Positions 45,790-54,886 are shown, counted from the first letter of the stretch. The stretch is 64,000 nt of DNA from Rhizobium sp. NFR07 (GCF_900111905.1 NZ_FOKM01000002.1:558001-622000), one strand, 5' to 3'. Numbers and translations are program-made. The notes: a model not told the origin generated them from the sequence alone.

Positions 45790-46605
45790 ATGAATATGTT
45801 GTCAGAAGCAGCAGTTGAAAAGGCTCTGGACAAGAAGATGAATGACGTTGCGTACAAGATGATTGGCAAGGACGTGTCGGTTTATTACGGCGAGAAGCGT
45901 GCGCTTTTCGACGTGAACCTCAACGTCCGCGAAAACACCGTGACCGCGCTGATCGGCCCATCGGGCTGCGGCAAGTCGACCTTCCTGCGGACGCTGAACC
46001 GCATGAACGACACGATCGAGAACTGCAAGGTTACCGGCAAGATCACGCTCGACAGCGACGATATCTACGACAAGGAAATCGACGTCGTGGAACTTCGCGC
46101 CCGTGTCGGCATGGTCTTCCAGAAGCCGAACCCGTTCCCGAAGTCGATCTATGAGAACATCGCCTACGGCCCGCGCATTCACGGTCTCGCCCGCAACAAG
46201 GCGGATATGGATGCGATCGTCGAAGCATCCCTGCAGCGCGCCGGCCTCTGGTCGGAAGTGAAGGATCGTCTTCACGAAGGCGGCACCGGTCTCTCGGGTG
46301 GTCAGCAGCAGCGTCTGTGCATCGCCCGTGCGGTTGCCGTCTCGCCGGAAGTCATCCTGATGGATGAGCCCTGCTCGGCGCTCGACCCGATCGCGACGGC
46401 CAAGGTCGAGGAACTCATCCACGAACTTCGCGCCAACTACACGATCGTTATCGTAACCCACTCCATGCAGCAGGCAGCCCGCGTTTCCCAGCGCACCGCC
46501 ATGTTCCATCTCGGCCAGCTGGTCGAGGAGAACGACACGGACAAGATGTTCACCAATCCGGATGACCAGCGCACCCAGGATTACATCATGGGTCGCTTCG
46601 GCTGA
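45790..46605 (+). CDS. pstB: Phosphate ABC transporter ATPase PstB
   Basis: The ATPase that drives phosphate import, 271 residues. Walker [10 protein letters not shown], the Q-loop region [21 protein letters not shown], the signature [14 protein letters not shown] and Walker [14 protein letters not shown] are intact, with the switch histidine in VTHSMQQA. It starts with a 30-residue extension before the ABC core. Together with PhoU it transmits phosphate status to PhoR. Confidence 0.98.
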   Translation: MNMLSEAAVEKALDKKMNDVAYKMIGKDVSVYYGEKRALFDVNLNVRENTVTALIGPSGCGKSTFLRTLNRMNDTIENCKVTGKITLDSDDIYDKEIDVVELRARVGMVFQKPNPFPKSIYENIAYGPRIHGLARNKADMDAIVEASLQRAGLWSEVKDRLHEGGTGLSGGQQQRLCIARAVAVSPEVILMDEPCSALDPIATAKVEELIHELRANYTIVIVTHSMQQAARVSQRTAMFHLGQLVEENDTDKMFTNPDDQRTQDYIMGRFG

Positions 46606-46652
46606 TCGCCTGATCAGCGCTGTCGCCTGCTACGGATCTTGAGGACAAGAAG

Positions 46653-47366
46653 ATGGTTTCATCGCATATCCTGTCGGCTTACGACGAAGAACTGAAATAC
46701 CTGCGCCGCCGCATTTCCGAGATGGGCGGCCTGGCTGAGCAGATGTGCGGCGATGCCGTGCGCGCTCTGGTCAATTCCGATGCGGCTCTCGCCCAGAAGG
46801 TCATCTCCGACGACGTGATCCTCGATCACGCCGAGCGCGAGATCGGCGACAAGGCGATCGTCACCATCGCCCGCCGCCAGCCGGTGGCAAGCGACCTGCG
46901 CGAAATCATCGGCTCGCTGCGCATTGCAGCTGACCTGGAGCGCGTCGGCGACCTTGGCAAGAACACCGCCAAGCGCGTCATCGCCGTCCAGGGCACCGGC
47001 GTTCCGCGCAAGCTCGCCCGCGGTCTGGAGCATCTCTCCGATCTCGCCATGGTGCAGCTGAAGGAAGTGCTTGACGTCTATGCCAGCCGTTCGGCTGAAA
47101 AGGCAGAAGCCATCCGCGCCCGCGACGAAGAGATCGACGCGATGTACACCTCGCTGTTCCGCGAACTTCTGACCTACATGATGGAAGATCCGCGCAACAT
47201 CACCACCTGCACCCATCTCCTGTTCTGCGCCAAGAACATCGAGCGCATCGGTGATCATGCGACCAACATCGCCGAGACCATTTACTACATGACGACCGGC
47301 GCGCAACCGGAAGGCGAGCGTCCGAAGGACGACACGTCGAACACGGTCGGCGCGCTCGCCGACTGA
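46653..47366 (+). CDS. phoU: Phosphate signalling protein PhoU
   Basis: A 237-residue cytoplasmic helical protein that links the Pst transporter to PhoR and restrains the Pho response when phosphate is plentiful. Two three-helix repeats are visible, each with the metal-binding E/DxxxD pattern (GSLRIAADLERVGDLGKNTA near 88 and CAKNIERIGDHATNIAE near 190). AGGACAAGAAG precedes the ATG. The C-terminal tail is polar and divergent. Confidence 0.97.
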   Translation: MVSSHILSAYDEELKYLRRRISEMGGLAEQMCGDAVRALVNSDAALAQKVISDDVILDHAEREIGDKAIVTIARRQPVASDLREIIGSLRIAADLERVGDLGKNTAKRVIAVQGTGVPRKLARGLEHLSDLAMVQLKEVLDVYASRSAEKAEAIRARDEEIDAMYTSLFRELLTYMMEDPRNITTCTHLLFCAKNIERIGDHATNIAETIYYMTTGAQPEGERPKDDTSNTVGALAD

Positions 47367-47411
47367 GGTCGGCTGGCGACCGCCAAGGCAATGTGACGGA
47401 GCAGAGACGAA

Positions 47412-48095
47412 ATGCAGCCAAGAATTGCTGTCGTGGAAGACGAGGAGGCGCTGAGCGTCCTCCTCCGTTATAACCTTGAGGCCGAAGGCTACGAGGTCGA
47501 AACTATCCTCAGGGGTGACGAAGCCGAGATCAGGCTGCAGGAACGGGCGCCCGACCTTCTGCTCCTCGACTGGATGCTTCCCGGCGTTTCCGGTATCGAG
47601 CTGTGCCGTCGCCTGCGCATGCGGCCCGAAACCGAGCGGCTGCCGATCATCATGCTGACGGCACGCGGCGAGGAAAGTGAACGGGTTCGTGGCCTCGCCA
47701 CCGGCGCAGACGACTATGTGGTAAAGCCCTTCTCGACGCCGGAACTGATGGCCCGCGTCAAGGCGATGCTGCGTCGCGCCAAGCCGGAAGTTCTCTCCAG
47801 CGTCCTGCGCTGCGGCGACATCGAGCTCGACCGCGAGACCCATCGCGTTCATCGCAAGACCCGCGAAGTGCGCCTCGGCCCGACGGAATTCCGCCTGCTG
47901 GAATTCCTGATGACCTCGCCGGGTCGCGTCTTCTCGCGTTCGCAGCTCCTGGACGGCGTCTGGGGCCACGACATCTATGTCGACGAACGCACCGTCGACG
48001 TCCATGTCGGCCGCCTGCGCAAGGCGCTCAACTTCTCCAACATGCAGGATGTCATCCGCACCGTTCGCGGCGCCGGCTATTCGATGGAAGCCTGA
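47412..48095 (+). CDS. phoB: Phosphate response regulator PhoB
   Basis: A 227-residue OmpR/PhoB-family regulator that activates Pho-box promoters. The receiver domain has the acidic pair EDEE near the N-terminus, phosphoacceptor Asp53 in LLLDWMLPG, the conserved Thr in IIMLTARGE and Lys in YVVKPF. The winged-helix domain (about 130-227) ends RTVDVHVGRLRKALN...VRGAGYSM. It is the last gene of the operon and is followed by a strong terminator. Expected targets here are pstS and possibly other sites noted in this window. Confidence 0.98.
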   Translation: MQPRIAVVEDEEALSVLLRYNLEAEGYEVETILRGDEAEIRLQERAPDLLLLDWMLPGVSGIELCRRLRMRPETERLPIIMLTARGEESERVRGLATGADDYVVKPFSTPELMARVKAMLRRAKPEVLSSVLRCGDIELDRETHRVHRKTREVRLGPTEFRLLEFLMTSPGRVFSRSQLLDGVWGHDIYVDERTVDVHVGRLRKALNFSNMQDVIRTVRGAGYSMEA

Positions 48096-48122
48096 TCCGG
48101 CGAAAACCTGCTTCGAATGAAT

Positions 48123-48163
48123 TCAGCCCGGGAGCGGTCGCCGTTCCCGGGCTGATTTGTTTT
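48123..48163 (+). terminator. Rho-independent terminator after phoB
   Basis: An 11-bp perfect stem (TCAGCCCGGGA with TCCCGGGCTGA, 48123-48133 and 48145-48155) followed by TTTGTTTT. It ends the Pho operon. Confidence 0.9.
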
Positions 48164-48175
48164 GTTGTCGGCTGA

Positions 48176-48610
48176 TCAGGCTTCGGCCTTCTCCCGCCAT
48201 TCCGGCAGCGGAAACACGCGGTCATAGGCCCAGTTGAAGACGAAGGCATAGACCAGGTAGAAGAGCGCAAACGAGATATCCATCACCAGCGCATGCCAGA
48301 TGGTCACGCCGAGATACCAGGCGATGAACGGCAGAAGCACGATAAGCAGTCCGAGTTCGAACAGGACGGTATGGATGACCCTGAGCGGGAGCGTCTTCTC
48401 GGTGCTGCCGCGCAGTCTCTGCATCAGGTGGTCGAAACCGAGATTGTAGACATAGTTGAAGATCGTCGCGAGCGTCGAAGAGACGATGCCGATGACGCCC
48501 ATATGTTCGATGGGCATGCCGAATAGGACCGCGCTGAACGGAATGAACAGGGCAAGTCCGATGATTTCGAAGCTGATGGCGTGGCGGATGCGGTCACGTG
48601 TAGTGCGCAT
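48176..48610 (-). CDS. PACE-family (AceI-like) efflux protein
   Basis: A 144-residue protein with four membrane spans made of two tandem bacterial transmembrane pair (BTP) units. The unit motifs are RHAISFEIIGLALFIPF with a membrane-embedded glutamate and RVIHTVLFELGLLIVLLPF with the matching one, each followed by a W/YNxxxN-type second helix (IFNYVYNLGFD; FNWAYDRVFPLP). AceI of Acinetobacter exports chlorhexidine and, physiologically, short diamines (family knowledge). It is convergent with phoB and separated from gcrA by that gene's terminator. Confidence 0.92.
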   Translation of the reverse strand: MRTTRDRIRHAISFEIIGLALFIPFSAVLFGMPIEHMGVIGIVSSTLATIFNYVYNLGFDHLMQRLRGSTEKTLPLRVIHTVLFELGLLIVLLPFIAWYLGVTIWHALVMDISFALFYLVYAFVFNWAYDRVFPLPEWREKAEA

Positions 48611-48771
48611 AATCTCTGACCCCTTGGGTTCTGCCGGGTCGTCCCGGCGATTGCACCCATGCTGGGGGAGGTCGTCCTCGCAGGCACTAGATAGGCGTTC
48701 GTTTGCCGGTGGGCAAGCTGCAACTTGGCAAGGCAGCTTTGCGCAGAGGGGCAGGCATTGACCACAGGCAC

Positions 48772-48797
48772 AAAAAAAGCGGGCCTGAGCCCGCTTT
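48772..48797 (-). terminator. Rho-independent terminator after gcrA
   Basis: On the minus strand AAAGCGGGC pairs with GCCCGCTTT across a four-base loop, followed by a run of T. It lies 23 bp after the gcrA stop. Confidence 0.85.
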
Positions 48798-48819
48798 CAT
48801 AATCTCGCAAATTGCCTGA

Positions 48820-49353
48820 TCAGGCACGCGCCGCCGATGCCTTGCGGCGATCGTGAACCGGCTGGTAGGCCAGCTTGGCGTGATAGGTGCAGTAGGGCGA
48901 ATTGTCCGGGCTTTCGCAGCCGCAGAAGTGGAAATCGTCGGTCAGCGGGTCGCCGACCGGCCACTTGCAGGTGCGTTCGGTCAGCTCGGTCAGAGCCAGC
49001 TTGCGGGAGATCGGCAGCACGACGTTGGACGCCGGGCGGTAGACCAGTTCCTGCGAAGCTTCGAATTCGACCTCTTCCTTCAGGGCGGTCGCACCGACCG
49101 GACGGGCTACCGTGCGGGTCGCGGTGCGCGCTGCGAAGGTCTGCGGACGGGGAGCGGCCGCCGGGCGCTTTACCGCGCGGTTGGTGGCAACGGTTCCGCC
49201 GGCTTTCGCTCGGCCCGGAAGGTTCAGGCGATGGACCTTGCCGATGACGGCATTGCGGCTTACACCGCCCAGTTGTGCCGCGATCTGGCTGGCGCTCAGG
49301 CCTTCCGACCAAAGTCTCTTGAGTTTTTCAACGCGCTCGTCCGTCCAGTTCAT
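48820..49353 (-). CDS. gcrA: GcrA cell cycle regulator
   Basis: A 177-residue alphaproteobacterial transcription factor that binds sigma-70 RNA polymerase and activates promoters carrying CcrM-methylated GANTC. The N-terminal 45 residues are the diagnostic DNA-binding helix-turn-helix: WTDERVEKLKRLWSEGLSA, SQIAAQLGGVSRNAVIGKVH. The middle is a basic, Ala/Pro-rich linker. The C-terminal sigma-interacting part has a short cysteine-containing block (CKWPVGDPLTDDFHFCG, then YCTYHAKLAYQP). The spacer upstream carries a cluster of GANTC sites and a CtrA-like site, in line with cell-cycle control of gcrA itself. Confidence 0.97.
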   Translation of the reverse strand: MNWTDERVEKLKRLWSEGLSASQIAAQLGGVSRNAVIGKVHRLNLPGRAKAGGTVATNRAVKRPAAAPRPQTFAARTATRTVARPVGATALKEEVEFEASQELVYRPASNVVLPISRKLALTELTERTCKWPVGDPLTDDFHFCGCESPDNSPYCTYHAKLAYQPVHDRRKASAARA

Positions 49354-49474
49354 GCCCGTTCTCCGCCGTTTGAACGTTTAGGCATGCAGAATCCCTCACC
49401 GTTGCTACGGAAGTCATTCCGCAACAGGCACTATATCTATGCTTTTGGTGACTAGTTCCGCCGCATGCAGTCTA

Positions 49475-49490
49475 GTAATTGATCTTTAAC
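49475..49490. promoter_or_regulatory. CtrA-like binding site
   Basis: GTAA-N7-TTAAC, one mismatch from the CtrA consensus TTAA-N7-TTAAC, about 40 bp upstream of the likely gcrA -10 region. In Caulobacter CtrA controls gcrA (established there; inferred here). Confidence 0.5.
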
Positions 49491-49503
49491 CTAGTAGCAG
49501 GCG

Positions 49504-49579
49504 GACTCCGTGGCAAGAGTCGGGCGAATCGACGTGAATCGATTTCTCGGTTTTCCCCAACTTGCTTCCCCGAAGAGTC
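49504..49579. promoter_or_regulatory. Cluster of GANTC (CcrM) methylation sites
   Basis: Five GANTC sites in 76 bp: GACTC 49504, GAGTC 49517, GAATC 49526, GAATC 49536 and GAGTC 49575, with a sixth at 49389. GANTC is the target of the cell-cycle methyltransferase CcrM. Chance expectation is about one site per 256 bp. Confidence 0.75.
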
Positions 49580-49643
49580 ATTTTTGTCACAGCCGACGGT
49601 GGTGTCATTGGGTGCTGATAGCCCTGATTTTCCGCGGCTTTTG

Positions 49644-49672
49644 TTGACATTCCGGCACTGAGCTAAGATAGT
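49644..49672 (+). promoter_or_regulatory. Sigma-70-type promoter for argD
   Basis: TTGACA (49644-49649) and GATAGT (49667-49672) with a 17-bp spacer. The predicted start of transcription, around 49679, coincides with the first base of a GC hairpin. Confidence 0.75.
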
Positions 49673-49678
49673 GCCCCC

Positions 49679-49706
49679 GCCGCCCCGAGGGCGGCATTTT
49701 GATTTT
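49679..49706 (+). terminator. Terminator-like hairpin in the argD leader
   Basis: GCCGCCC (49679-49685) pairs with GGGCGGC (49689-49695) across a 3-base loop, followed by ATTTTGATTTTTT. It lies between the argD promoter and its start codon, so it could be an attenuator or a 5' stabilising hairpin. Confidence 0.6.
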
Positions 49707-49758
49707 TTGCAATGTCCTTTGCCAAAGGGACGATGACTACCTCAGGAGTGATGTCGCC

Positions 49759-50955
49759 ATGGCTGAATCTGCGCTTTTCGACACTTTTGCCCGGGCTCCG
49801 CTGCGCTTCGAGCGCGGTGAGGGCGTTTGGCTCGTGACGGAAAGCGGCGAGCGATATCTCGATTTCGGCGCCGGCGTCGCGGTCACCTCCTGCGGTCATG
49901 CCAATCCCCATCTCGTGAATGCGCTGAAGTCGCAGGCAGAGAAGGTCTGGCACCTGTCAAACCTCTACGAGATCCCGGAGCAGGAGCGTCTTGCCCGCCG
50001 CCTGACGGAAGCCACTTTCGCCGACAAGGCCTTCTTCACCAATTCGGGTGCGGAAGCGCTGGAATGCGCCATCAAGACGGCGCGTCGCTATCACTTCTCC
50101 AAGGGCCACCCGGAAAAATTCCACATCATCACCTTCGAAGGCGCATTCCACGGCCGCACGATCGCGACGATTGCCGCCGGTGGCCAGGAAAAGTACATGG
50201 AAGGCTTCGGTCCGAAGGCCCAAGGCTTCGACCAGGTTCCGTTCGGTGATCTTGATGCTCTGAATGCGGCGATCAACGAAAACACCGGCGCCATCCTCAT
50301 CGAGCCGATCCAGGGCGAGGGCGGCGTACGTCCCGTGCCGAAGGAATTCATGCGCGAACTTCGTCGTATCTGCGACGAAAAGGGCCTGCTGCTGATCCTC
50401 GACGAGGTTCAGACCGGCGTCGGCCGCACGGGCAAGTTCTTCGCCCATGAATGGTCCGGCGTCACGCCCGATATCATGGCGATCGCCAAGGGCATCGGTG
50501 GCGGCTTCCCGTTCGGCGCTTGCCTTGCGACCGCCGAGGCGGCTTCCGGCATGAAGCCCGGCATCCACGGCACGACCTATGGCGGCAATCCGCTGGCCAT
50601 GGCCTGCGGCAATGCCGTGCTCGATATCGTTCTGGCCGACGGATTCCTTGAAAACGTCCGCGATGTCGCACTCGTCTTCTGTCAGGGCCTTGCCGCGCTC
50701 AAGGATCGCTTTCCGGAAGTGATCGAAGATATCCGCGGTGAAGGCCTGCTGCTCGGCATCAAGGCAAAGCCGCCGGCGGCCGAACTCGTGGCGGGCATGC
50801 GCAACGAACACATGCTGGCAGTTCCGGCAGGCGACAATGTCGTCCGTCTTCTGCCGCCGCTCACCGTCACTGCGGAAGAAGCACGCGAAGGCTTGGCCCG
50901 CATCGAGCGTGCCGCCGAAGCGCTTACCGCCGAACAGCTCAAGAAAACCGCCTAA
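49759..50955 (+). CDS. argD: Acetylornithine aminotransferase (ArgD)
   Basis: A 398-residue PLP enzyme that converts N-acetylglutamate semialdehyde to N-acetylornithine in arginine synthesis, and may also act in lysine synthesis. Class III aminotransferase motifs are [30 protein letters not shown], the PLP-contacting [13 protein letters not shown] and the Schiff-base lysine in [19 protein letters not shown] at 49759 lies 11 bases after AGGAG; the longer open frame has no better start. argF follows 53 bp downstream, so the two form an operon. Confidence 0.96.
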   Translation: MAESALFDTFARAPLRFERGEGVWLVTESGERYLDFGAGVAVTSCGHANPHLVNALKSQAEKVWHLSNLYEIPEQERLARRLTEATFADKAFFTNSGAEALECAIKTARRYHFSKGHPEKFHIITFEGAFHGRTIATIAAGGQEKYMEGFGPKAQGFDQVPFGDLDALNAAINENTGAILIEPIQGEGGVRPVPKEFMRELRRICDEKGLLLILDEVQTGVGRTGKFFAHEWSGVTPDIMAIAKGIGGGFPFGACLATAEAASGMKPGIHGTTYGGNPLAMACGNAVLDIVLADGFLENVRDVALVFCQGLAALKDRFPEVIEDIRGEGLLLGIKAKPPAAELVAGMRNEHMLAVPAGDNVVRLLPPLTVTAEEAREGLARIERAAEALTAEQLKKTA

Positions 50956-51008
50956 GCGGATATCAGAGAGGGTACCTTTTCCGGTTCCCTCGGATAGGGA
51001 ACCAGTCA

Positions 51009-51926
51009 ATGGCATCACCGAAGCATTTCCTCGATCTTTCCGCCGTTTCGTCGGCTGACCTGCGCGTCATGCTGGATGACGCAAAGGTGCGCAAGCAGGC
51101 CACCAAGGCCGGCACCGCCGACAAGCCGCTTGCCGGCAAGATGCTGGCAATGATTTTCGAGAAGCCCTCCACCCGCACCCGCGTTTCCTTCGATGTCGGC
51201 ATGCGCCAGCTCGGCGGCGAGACCCTGTTCCTGTCGGGCACCGAAATGCAGCTCGGCCGGGCGGAGACGATCGGCGACACCGCCAAGGTCCTGTCGCGTT
51301 ATGTCGATGCCATCATGATCCGCACTACCGAGCATGCGCGCCTGATGGAAATGGCCGAGCATGCGACAGTGCCGGTCATCAATGCGCTCACCGATCTCAC
51401 CCATCCCTGCCAGATCATGGCCGACCTGATGACCTTCGAGGAACATCGCGGTTCGGTCGAAGGCAAGACGATCGCCTGGACGGGCGACGGCAATAACGTG
51501 CTGCATTCGCTGGTCGAAGGCTCGGCCCGTTTCGGCTACCGAATGAACATGGCCGTGCCGATGGGCTCGGAGCCGGACGACAAGATCCTCAACTGGGCCC
51601 GCGACAATGGCGGTAATATCATGCTCTGCCATGATGCCGAGCGTGCGGTCGACGGCGCCGATGTCGTCGTCACCGATACCTGGGTGTCGATGAACCAGGA
51701 GCACAAGGCCCGCGGCCACAACATCTTCCAGCCGTACCAGGTGAACGAGGCACTGATGAAGCGTGCCAACCAGGATGCACTCTTCATGCATTGCCTGCCG
51801 GCACATCGCGGCGAGGAAGTCACCAACGAGGTTATCGATGGACCGCAGTCGGTCGTCTTCGATGAGGCGGAAAACCGCCTTCATGCACAGAAGTCGATCC
51901 TTGCCTGGTGTTTTGGCGTCGTCTGA
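51009..51926 (+). CDS. argF: Ornithine carbamoyltransferase (ArgF)
   Basis: Makes citrulline from ornithine and carbamoyl phosphate. The 305-residue protein shows the carbamoyl-phosphate site STRTRVSF, the HPCQIMADL motif, the ornithine-binding region around MNQEHKARG and the catalytic-cysteine motif [11 protein letters not shown]. The length is normal. It is the second gene after argD; a modest hairpin follows before hslO. Confidence 0.97.
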   Translation: MASPKHFLDLSAVSSADLRVMLDDAKVRKQATKAGTADKPLAGKMLAMIFEKPSTRTRVSFDVGMRQLGGETLFLSGTEMQLGRAETIGDTAKVLSRYVDAIMIRTTEHARLMEMAEHATVPVINALTDLTHPCQIMADLMTFEEHRGSVEGKTIAWTGDGNNVLHSLVEGSARFGYRMNMAVPMGSEPDDKILNWARDNGGNIMLCHDAERAVDGADVVVTDTWVSMNQEHKARGHNIFQPYQVNEALMKRANQDALFMHCLPAHRGEEVTNEVIDGPQSVVFDEAENRLHAQKSILAWCFGVV

Positions 51927-51958
51927 GCGGCAAAATCACCCGATCTTGAACTGACCTG

Positions 51959-51982
51959 AAGCCGATACCATCTGTCGGCTTT
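51959..51982 (+). terminator. Weak terminator-like hairpin after argF
   Basis: AAGCCGA (51959-51965) pairs with TCGGCTT (51975-51981) but only one further T follows, so read-through into hslO is likely. Confidence 0.45.
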
Positions 51983-52122
51983 CAGTCTGCGCCTTACTCG
52001 TGTAATCGGCGCTTCAACACACATTGCCGATACCTTTCCGGCGGCCAGCGGTTCCGCTTGCCTTGCCGTTTGTGTAAAGGTCGGGGGCGAGACCCCAGGT
52101 GATCGGCGCGAAGGAGAGAATG

Positions 52123-53109
52123 ATGGCGGAAGCGATTGTGGAACTGAAGGATCTCCACTTTGCCGGTGATGATCGCGTTGTGCCGTTCCAGGTGGAAGGG
52201 CTCGATGTGCGCGGCCGCGCGGTGCAGATGGGACCGCTCCTGAACGCGATCCTGGGCCGGCATGACTATCCCGCGCCGGTCGCGCGCCTGCTCGCCGAGG
52301 CAGTCGTGCTGACGGCCTTGCTGGGGACTTCGCTGAAGTTCGACGGCAAGTTCACCATCCAGACCAAGGGCGACGGCCCGGTCGATCTTCTGGTTGCCGA
52401 TTTCTCGACGCCGGACTCCCTGCGCGCCTATGCCCGTTTCGACGAGGAAGCGCTGGAGGCCGCGGTCAAGGACGGCAGGATTTCGCCGCCTGAGCTTCTC
52501 GGGGAGGGCGTGCTTGCTTTCACCATCGACCAGGGTCAGGGCATGCAGCCCTACCAGGGTATCGTGCCGCTCGACGGCTCGTCGCTTGAAGAAATCGCCG
52601 GTGTCTATTTCCGTCAGTCGGAACAGATCCCGACGCGCGTGCGCCTCGGCGTCGCCGAACTCTTCGACCGTGACGAGGATGGCAAGCCGCGCCACAACTG
52701 GCGGGCCGGTGGTCTGATCGCCCAGTTCCTGCCGCAGGCCCCCGAGCGCATGCGCCATCCGGACCTCCATGGCGGCGATGGTGACGAGCGCGATACCGAT
52801 CTCGCCGACGACGCCTGGAACGAGGCCCGTACTCTGGTCGAGACGATCGACACCGACGAGCTGACGGATCCGCAGGTCGCCATCGAGCGGCTTCTCTACC
52901 GGCTCTTCCACGAGCGCGGCGTGCGGGTATACGAGCCGCAGACGGTCTTAGACCGCTGCAGCTGCTCGCGCGACAAGATCAAGGGTGTTCTCGACGGCTT
53001 CACGGCCGACGAGATCAGGGACACCCAGGAAGATGGCCAGATCGCCGTCACCTGTGAGTTCTGCTCGACGACCTATCGCTACGAAGTCTCGGAATTTGTC
53101 GCAGCCTGA
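52123..53109 (+). CDS. hslO: Redox-regulated chaperone Hsp33 (HslO)
   Basis: A 328-residue cytoplasmic holdase activated by oxidative unfolding stress. The N-terminal chaperone domain (about 1-240) is followed by the redox switch: CSCSRDKI and, about 32 residues later, CEFC, four zinc-binding cysteines in the classic CxC-xn-CxxC layout. Two adjacent ATG codons occur at 52120 and 52123; the second has proper spacing from AAGGAG. The frame is open to a GTG at 52099 that would bury this site. Confidence 0.95.
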   Translation: MAEAIVELKDLHFAGDDRVVPFQVEGLDVRGRAVQMGPLLNAILGRHDYPAPVARLLAEAVVLTALLGTSLKFDGKFTIQTKGDGPVDLLVADFSTPDSLRAYARFDEEALEAAVKDGRISPPELLGEGVLAFTIDQGQGMQPYQGIVPLDGSSLEEIAGVYFRQSEQIPTRVRLGVAELFDRDEDGKPRHNWRAGGLIAQFLPQAPERMRHPDLHGGDGDERDTDLADDAWNEARTLVETIDTDELTDPQVAIERLLYRLFHERGVRVYEPQTVLDRCSCSRDKIKGVLDGFTADEIRDTQEDGQIAVTCEFCSTTYRYEVSEFVAA

Positions 53110-53134
53110 AATGAATCCAGCCTTGGCCGCGTTC

Positions 53135-53527
53135 TCAGTTGAGGACGCGGACGATGCCCGGTGAATCCAGCGAGAAGGCGGGGATGTCGACCTTGAACAC
53201 CTCGCCTTCGTCCGTCTGCATGTCGTAATGGCCGAACATCATGCCCGAAGGCGTATCAAGCGGGCAGCCGGAAGAATATTCGTAGGAATCGCCCGGCTTC
53301 AGGCTCGGCTGTTCTCCGACGACGCCGAGGCCGTCCACTTCGTCCACCAAGCCGTTCTCGTCGGTGATGTGCCAGTAGCGATGCACCAGTTTCACCGTCA
53401 GCATCGAGTGGTTCTCGATCACGATCTTGTAGCCCCAGACATAGCGGCTGTCTTCCGGGCTGGATTGCTCCTCCAGATAGAACGGCTCTACGACGACTTC
53501 TATGTCTCTTGTCCGGGCGCGATACAT
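53135..53527 (-). CDS. apaG: Co2+/Mg2+ efflux-associated protein ApaG
   Basis: A 130-residue small beta-sandwich protein. It fits the ApaG family throughout: [68 protein letters not shown] and [10 protein letters not shown]. ApaG is linked to cation resistance and diadenosine tetraphosphate metabolism without a firm reaction. ATG at 53527 has GAGGTG upstream; a TTG at 53536 is also in frame. It has its own promoter at 53555-53583 and is convergent with hslO. Confidence 0.95.
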   Translation of the reverse strand: MYRARTRDIEVVVEPFYLEEQSSPEDSRYVWGYKIVIENHSMLTVKLVHRYWHITDENGLVDEVDGLGVVGEQPSLKPGDSYEYSSGCPLDTPSGMMFGHYDMQTDEGEVFKVDIPAFSLDSPGIVRVLN

Positions 53528-53554
53528 GGACAACACCTCAACTCACTCGTGTCG

Positions 53555-53583
53555 GATATTGTACAGGGCGCCTCAAACGTCAA
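53555..53583 (-). promoter_or_regulatory. Sigma-70-type promoter for apaG
   Basis: On the minus strand TTGACG (plus 53578-53583) and AATATC (53555-53560) are separated by 17 bp. It lies directly downstream of the metZ terminator. Confidence 0.6.
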
Positions 53584-53614
53584 GAAAACTCACGGCTTAG
53601 GCGCTAAGCCGTGA
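53584..53614 (-). terminator. Rho-independent terminator after metZ
   Basis: A 10-bp perfect stem (TCACGGCTTA at 53590-53599 with TAAGCCGTGA at 53605-53614), read leftward into GTTTTCTT. Flanking CAAGAA (53581-53586) and TTCTTG (53619-53624) extend it into a 44-bp imperfect palindrome. Confidence 0.8.
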
Positions 53615-53695
53615 AACGTTCTTGAAATTAGGGATAACTGATATGGTGAATCCCACTATTCTGGGATCCACCACTCCGAAGGCCCTGCCGTAGTG

Positions 53696-54886
53696 CTAGA
53701 TCGCGGCCAGCGCCTTGGCGAAATCGTCCAGGATGTCCTGGGCGTCTTCGATGCCTGCCGAGAAGCGTACTGTGCCCGGCGAGATGCCGAGTTCGGTGCG
53801 CGCTTCGTCCGTCAGGTTCTTGTGCGTCGTCGTGCCCGGATGGGTGATCAGGCTGCGGGTATCGCCGAGATTGTTGGAAATGGTCACCACTTCCAGCGCG
53901 TTCTGCAGCTTGAAGGCCGCTTCCTTGCCACCCTTCAGCTCGAAGCAGACCAGCGTCGAACCGCCGGTCATCTGCTTGGCGATGATGTCCGCCTGCGGAT
54001 GATCCTTTCGGCCGGGATAGATGACCTTGGCGACCTGCGGCTGTTCGGCCAGGAAGTCCGCGATCTTGGAGGCGTTTTCCGTCTGCTGCGCAACGCGCAG
54101 CGGCAGGGTCTCGAGCCCCTTGATCAGCGTCCAGGCGGTGAACGGCGACATGGCCGGGCCGGTATGGCGATAATAGTCCTGCAGATGCTCGGTGACCCAC
54201 TCGCGGTCGGAGAGGATGACGCCGGCAAGGCTGCGGCCCTGGCCGTCGATATGCTTGGTCGCCGAATAGACGACCACATGCGCGCCGAGTTCCAGCGGTT
54301 TCTGGAAGAGCGGCGTGGCGAACACGTTGTCGACCACGACACGCGCGCCGATCTGGTTCGCGAGCGCAGCCACGCCGGCGATATCGATCACCTCGAGCGT
54401 CGGGTTGGTCGGGCTTTCCAGGAAGAACACCTTGGTATTCGGCTTGATCGCCTTTTCCCAGTTGGCGAGATCGCGGCCGTCGACCAGCGTGCATTCGATG
54501 CCGTAGCGCGGTGCAAGCGTCTCGACCACCCAGCGGCAGGATCCGAACAGGGCGCGGGCGGCGACGATGTGGTCGCCGGCGCGAAGCTGGCAGAGCAGGG
54601 CGGCGGTGATGGCGGCCATGCCGGAGGCGGTGGCGCGGGCTTCTTCCGCACCTTCCAGCGCGCACATGCGCTTCTCGAACATGTCGTTGGTCGGGCTGCC
54701 GTAGCGGGCGTAGATATAGCCCTCGGTCTCTCCCTTGAACCGCGCCTCGGCGGATTCGGAAGAGTCGTAGGCGAAGCCTTGCGTCAGGTAGATCGCTTCC
54801 GACATCTCGCCATATTGCGAGCGCAGCGTGCCGCCATGCACGAGCGTGGTTGCGGGACGCCAATTCTTGTTCGGGATCTTGCTCAT
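53696..54886 (-). CDS. metZ: O-succinylhomoserine sulfhydrylase (MetZ)
   Basis: A 396-residue PLP enzyme of the Cys/Met metabolism family that makes homocysteine directly from O-succinylhomoserine and sulfide. Visible motifs are EGYIYARYGSPTNDMFEKR, the SGMAAI segment, PTNPTLEVIDIA, and the PLP lysine in YSATKHIDGQGRSLAG. ATG at 54886 follows AAGGTGG; the open frame upstream runs into the riboswitch and is rejected. The leader carries a SAM-II aptamer with overlapping alternative hairpins, so expression should fall when S-adenosylmethionine is abundant. Confidence 0.95.
   Translation of the reverse strand: MSKIPNKNWRPATTLVHGGTLRSQYGEMSEAIYLTQGFAYDSSESAEARFKGETEGYIYARYGSPTNDMFEKRMCALEGAEEARATASGMAAITAALLCQLRAGDHIVAARALFGSCRWVVETLAPRYGIECTLVDGRDLANWEKAIKPNTKVFFLESPTNPTLEVIDIAGVAALANQIGARVVVDNVFATPLFQKPLELGAHVVVYSATKHIDGQGRSLAGVILSDREWVTEHLQDYYRHTGPAMSPFTAWTLIKGLETLPLRVAQQTENASKIADFLAEQPQVAKVIYPGRKDHPQADIIAKQMTGGSTLVCFELKGGKEAAFKLQNALEVVTISNNLGDTRSLITHPGTTTHKNLTDEARTELGISPGTVRFSAGIEDAQDILDDFAKALAAI

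Larger units (their letters stand above)
49354..49758. other. Regulatory spacer between gcrA and argD
   Basis: These 405 bp have no gene. From left to right they hold a GANTC site at 49389, a TATAGT-like -10 element for gcrA near 49430-49435, a CtrA-like site at 49475-49490, five GANTC sites at 49504-49579, the argD promoter at 49644-49672 and a terminator-like hairpin at 49679-49706. Confidence 0.7.
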
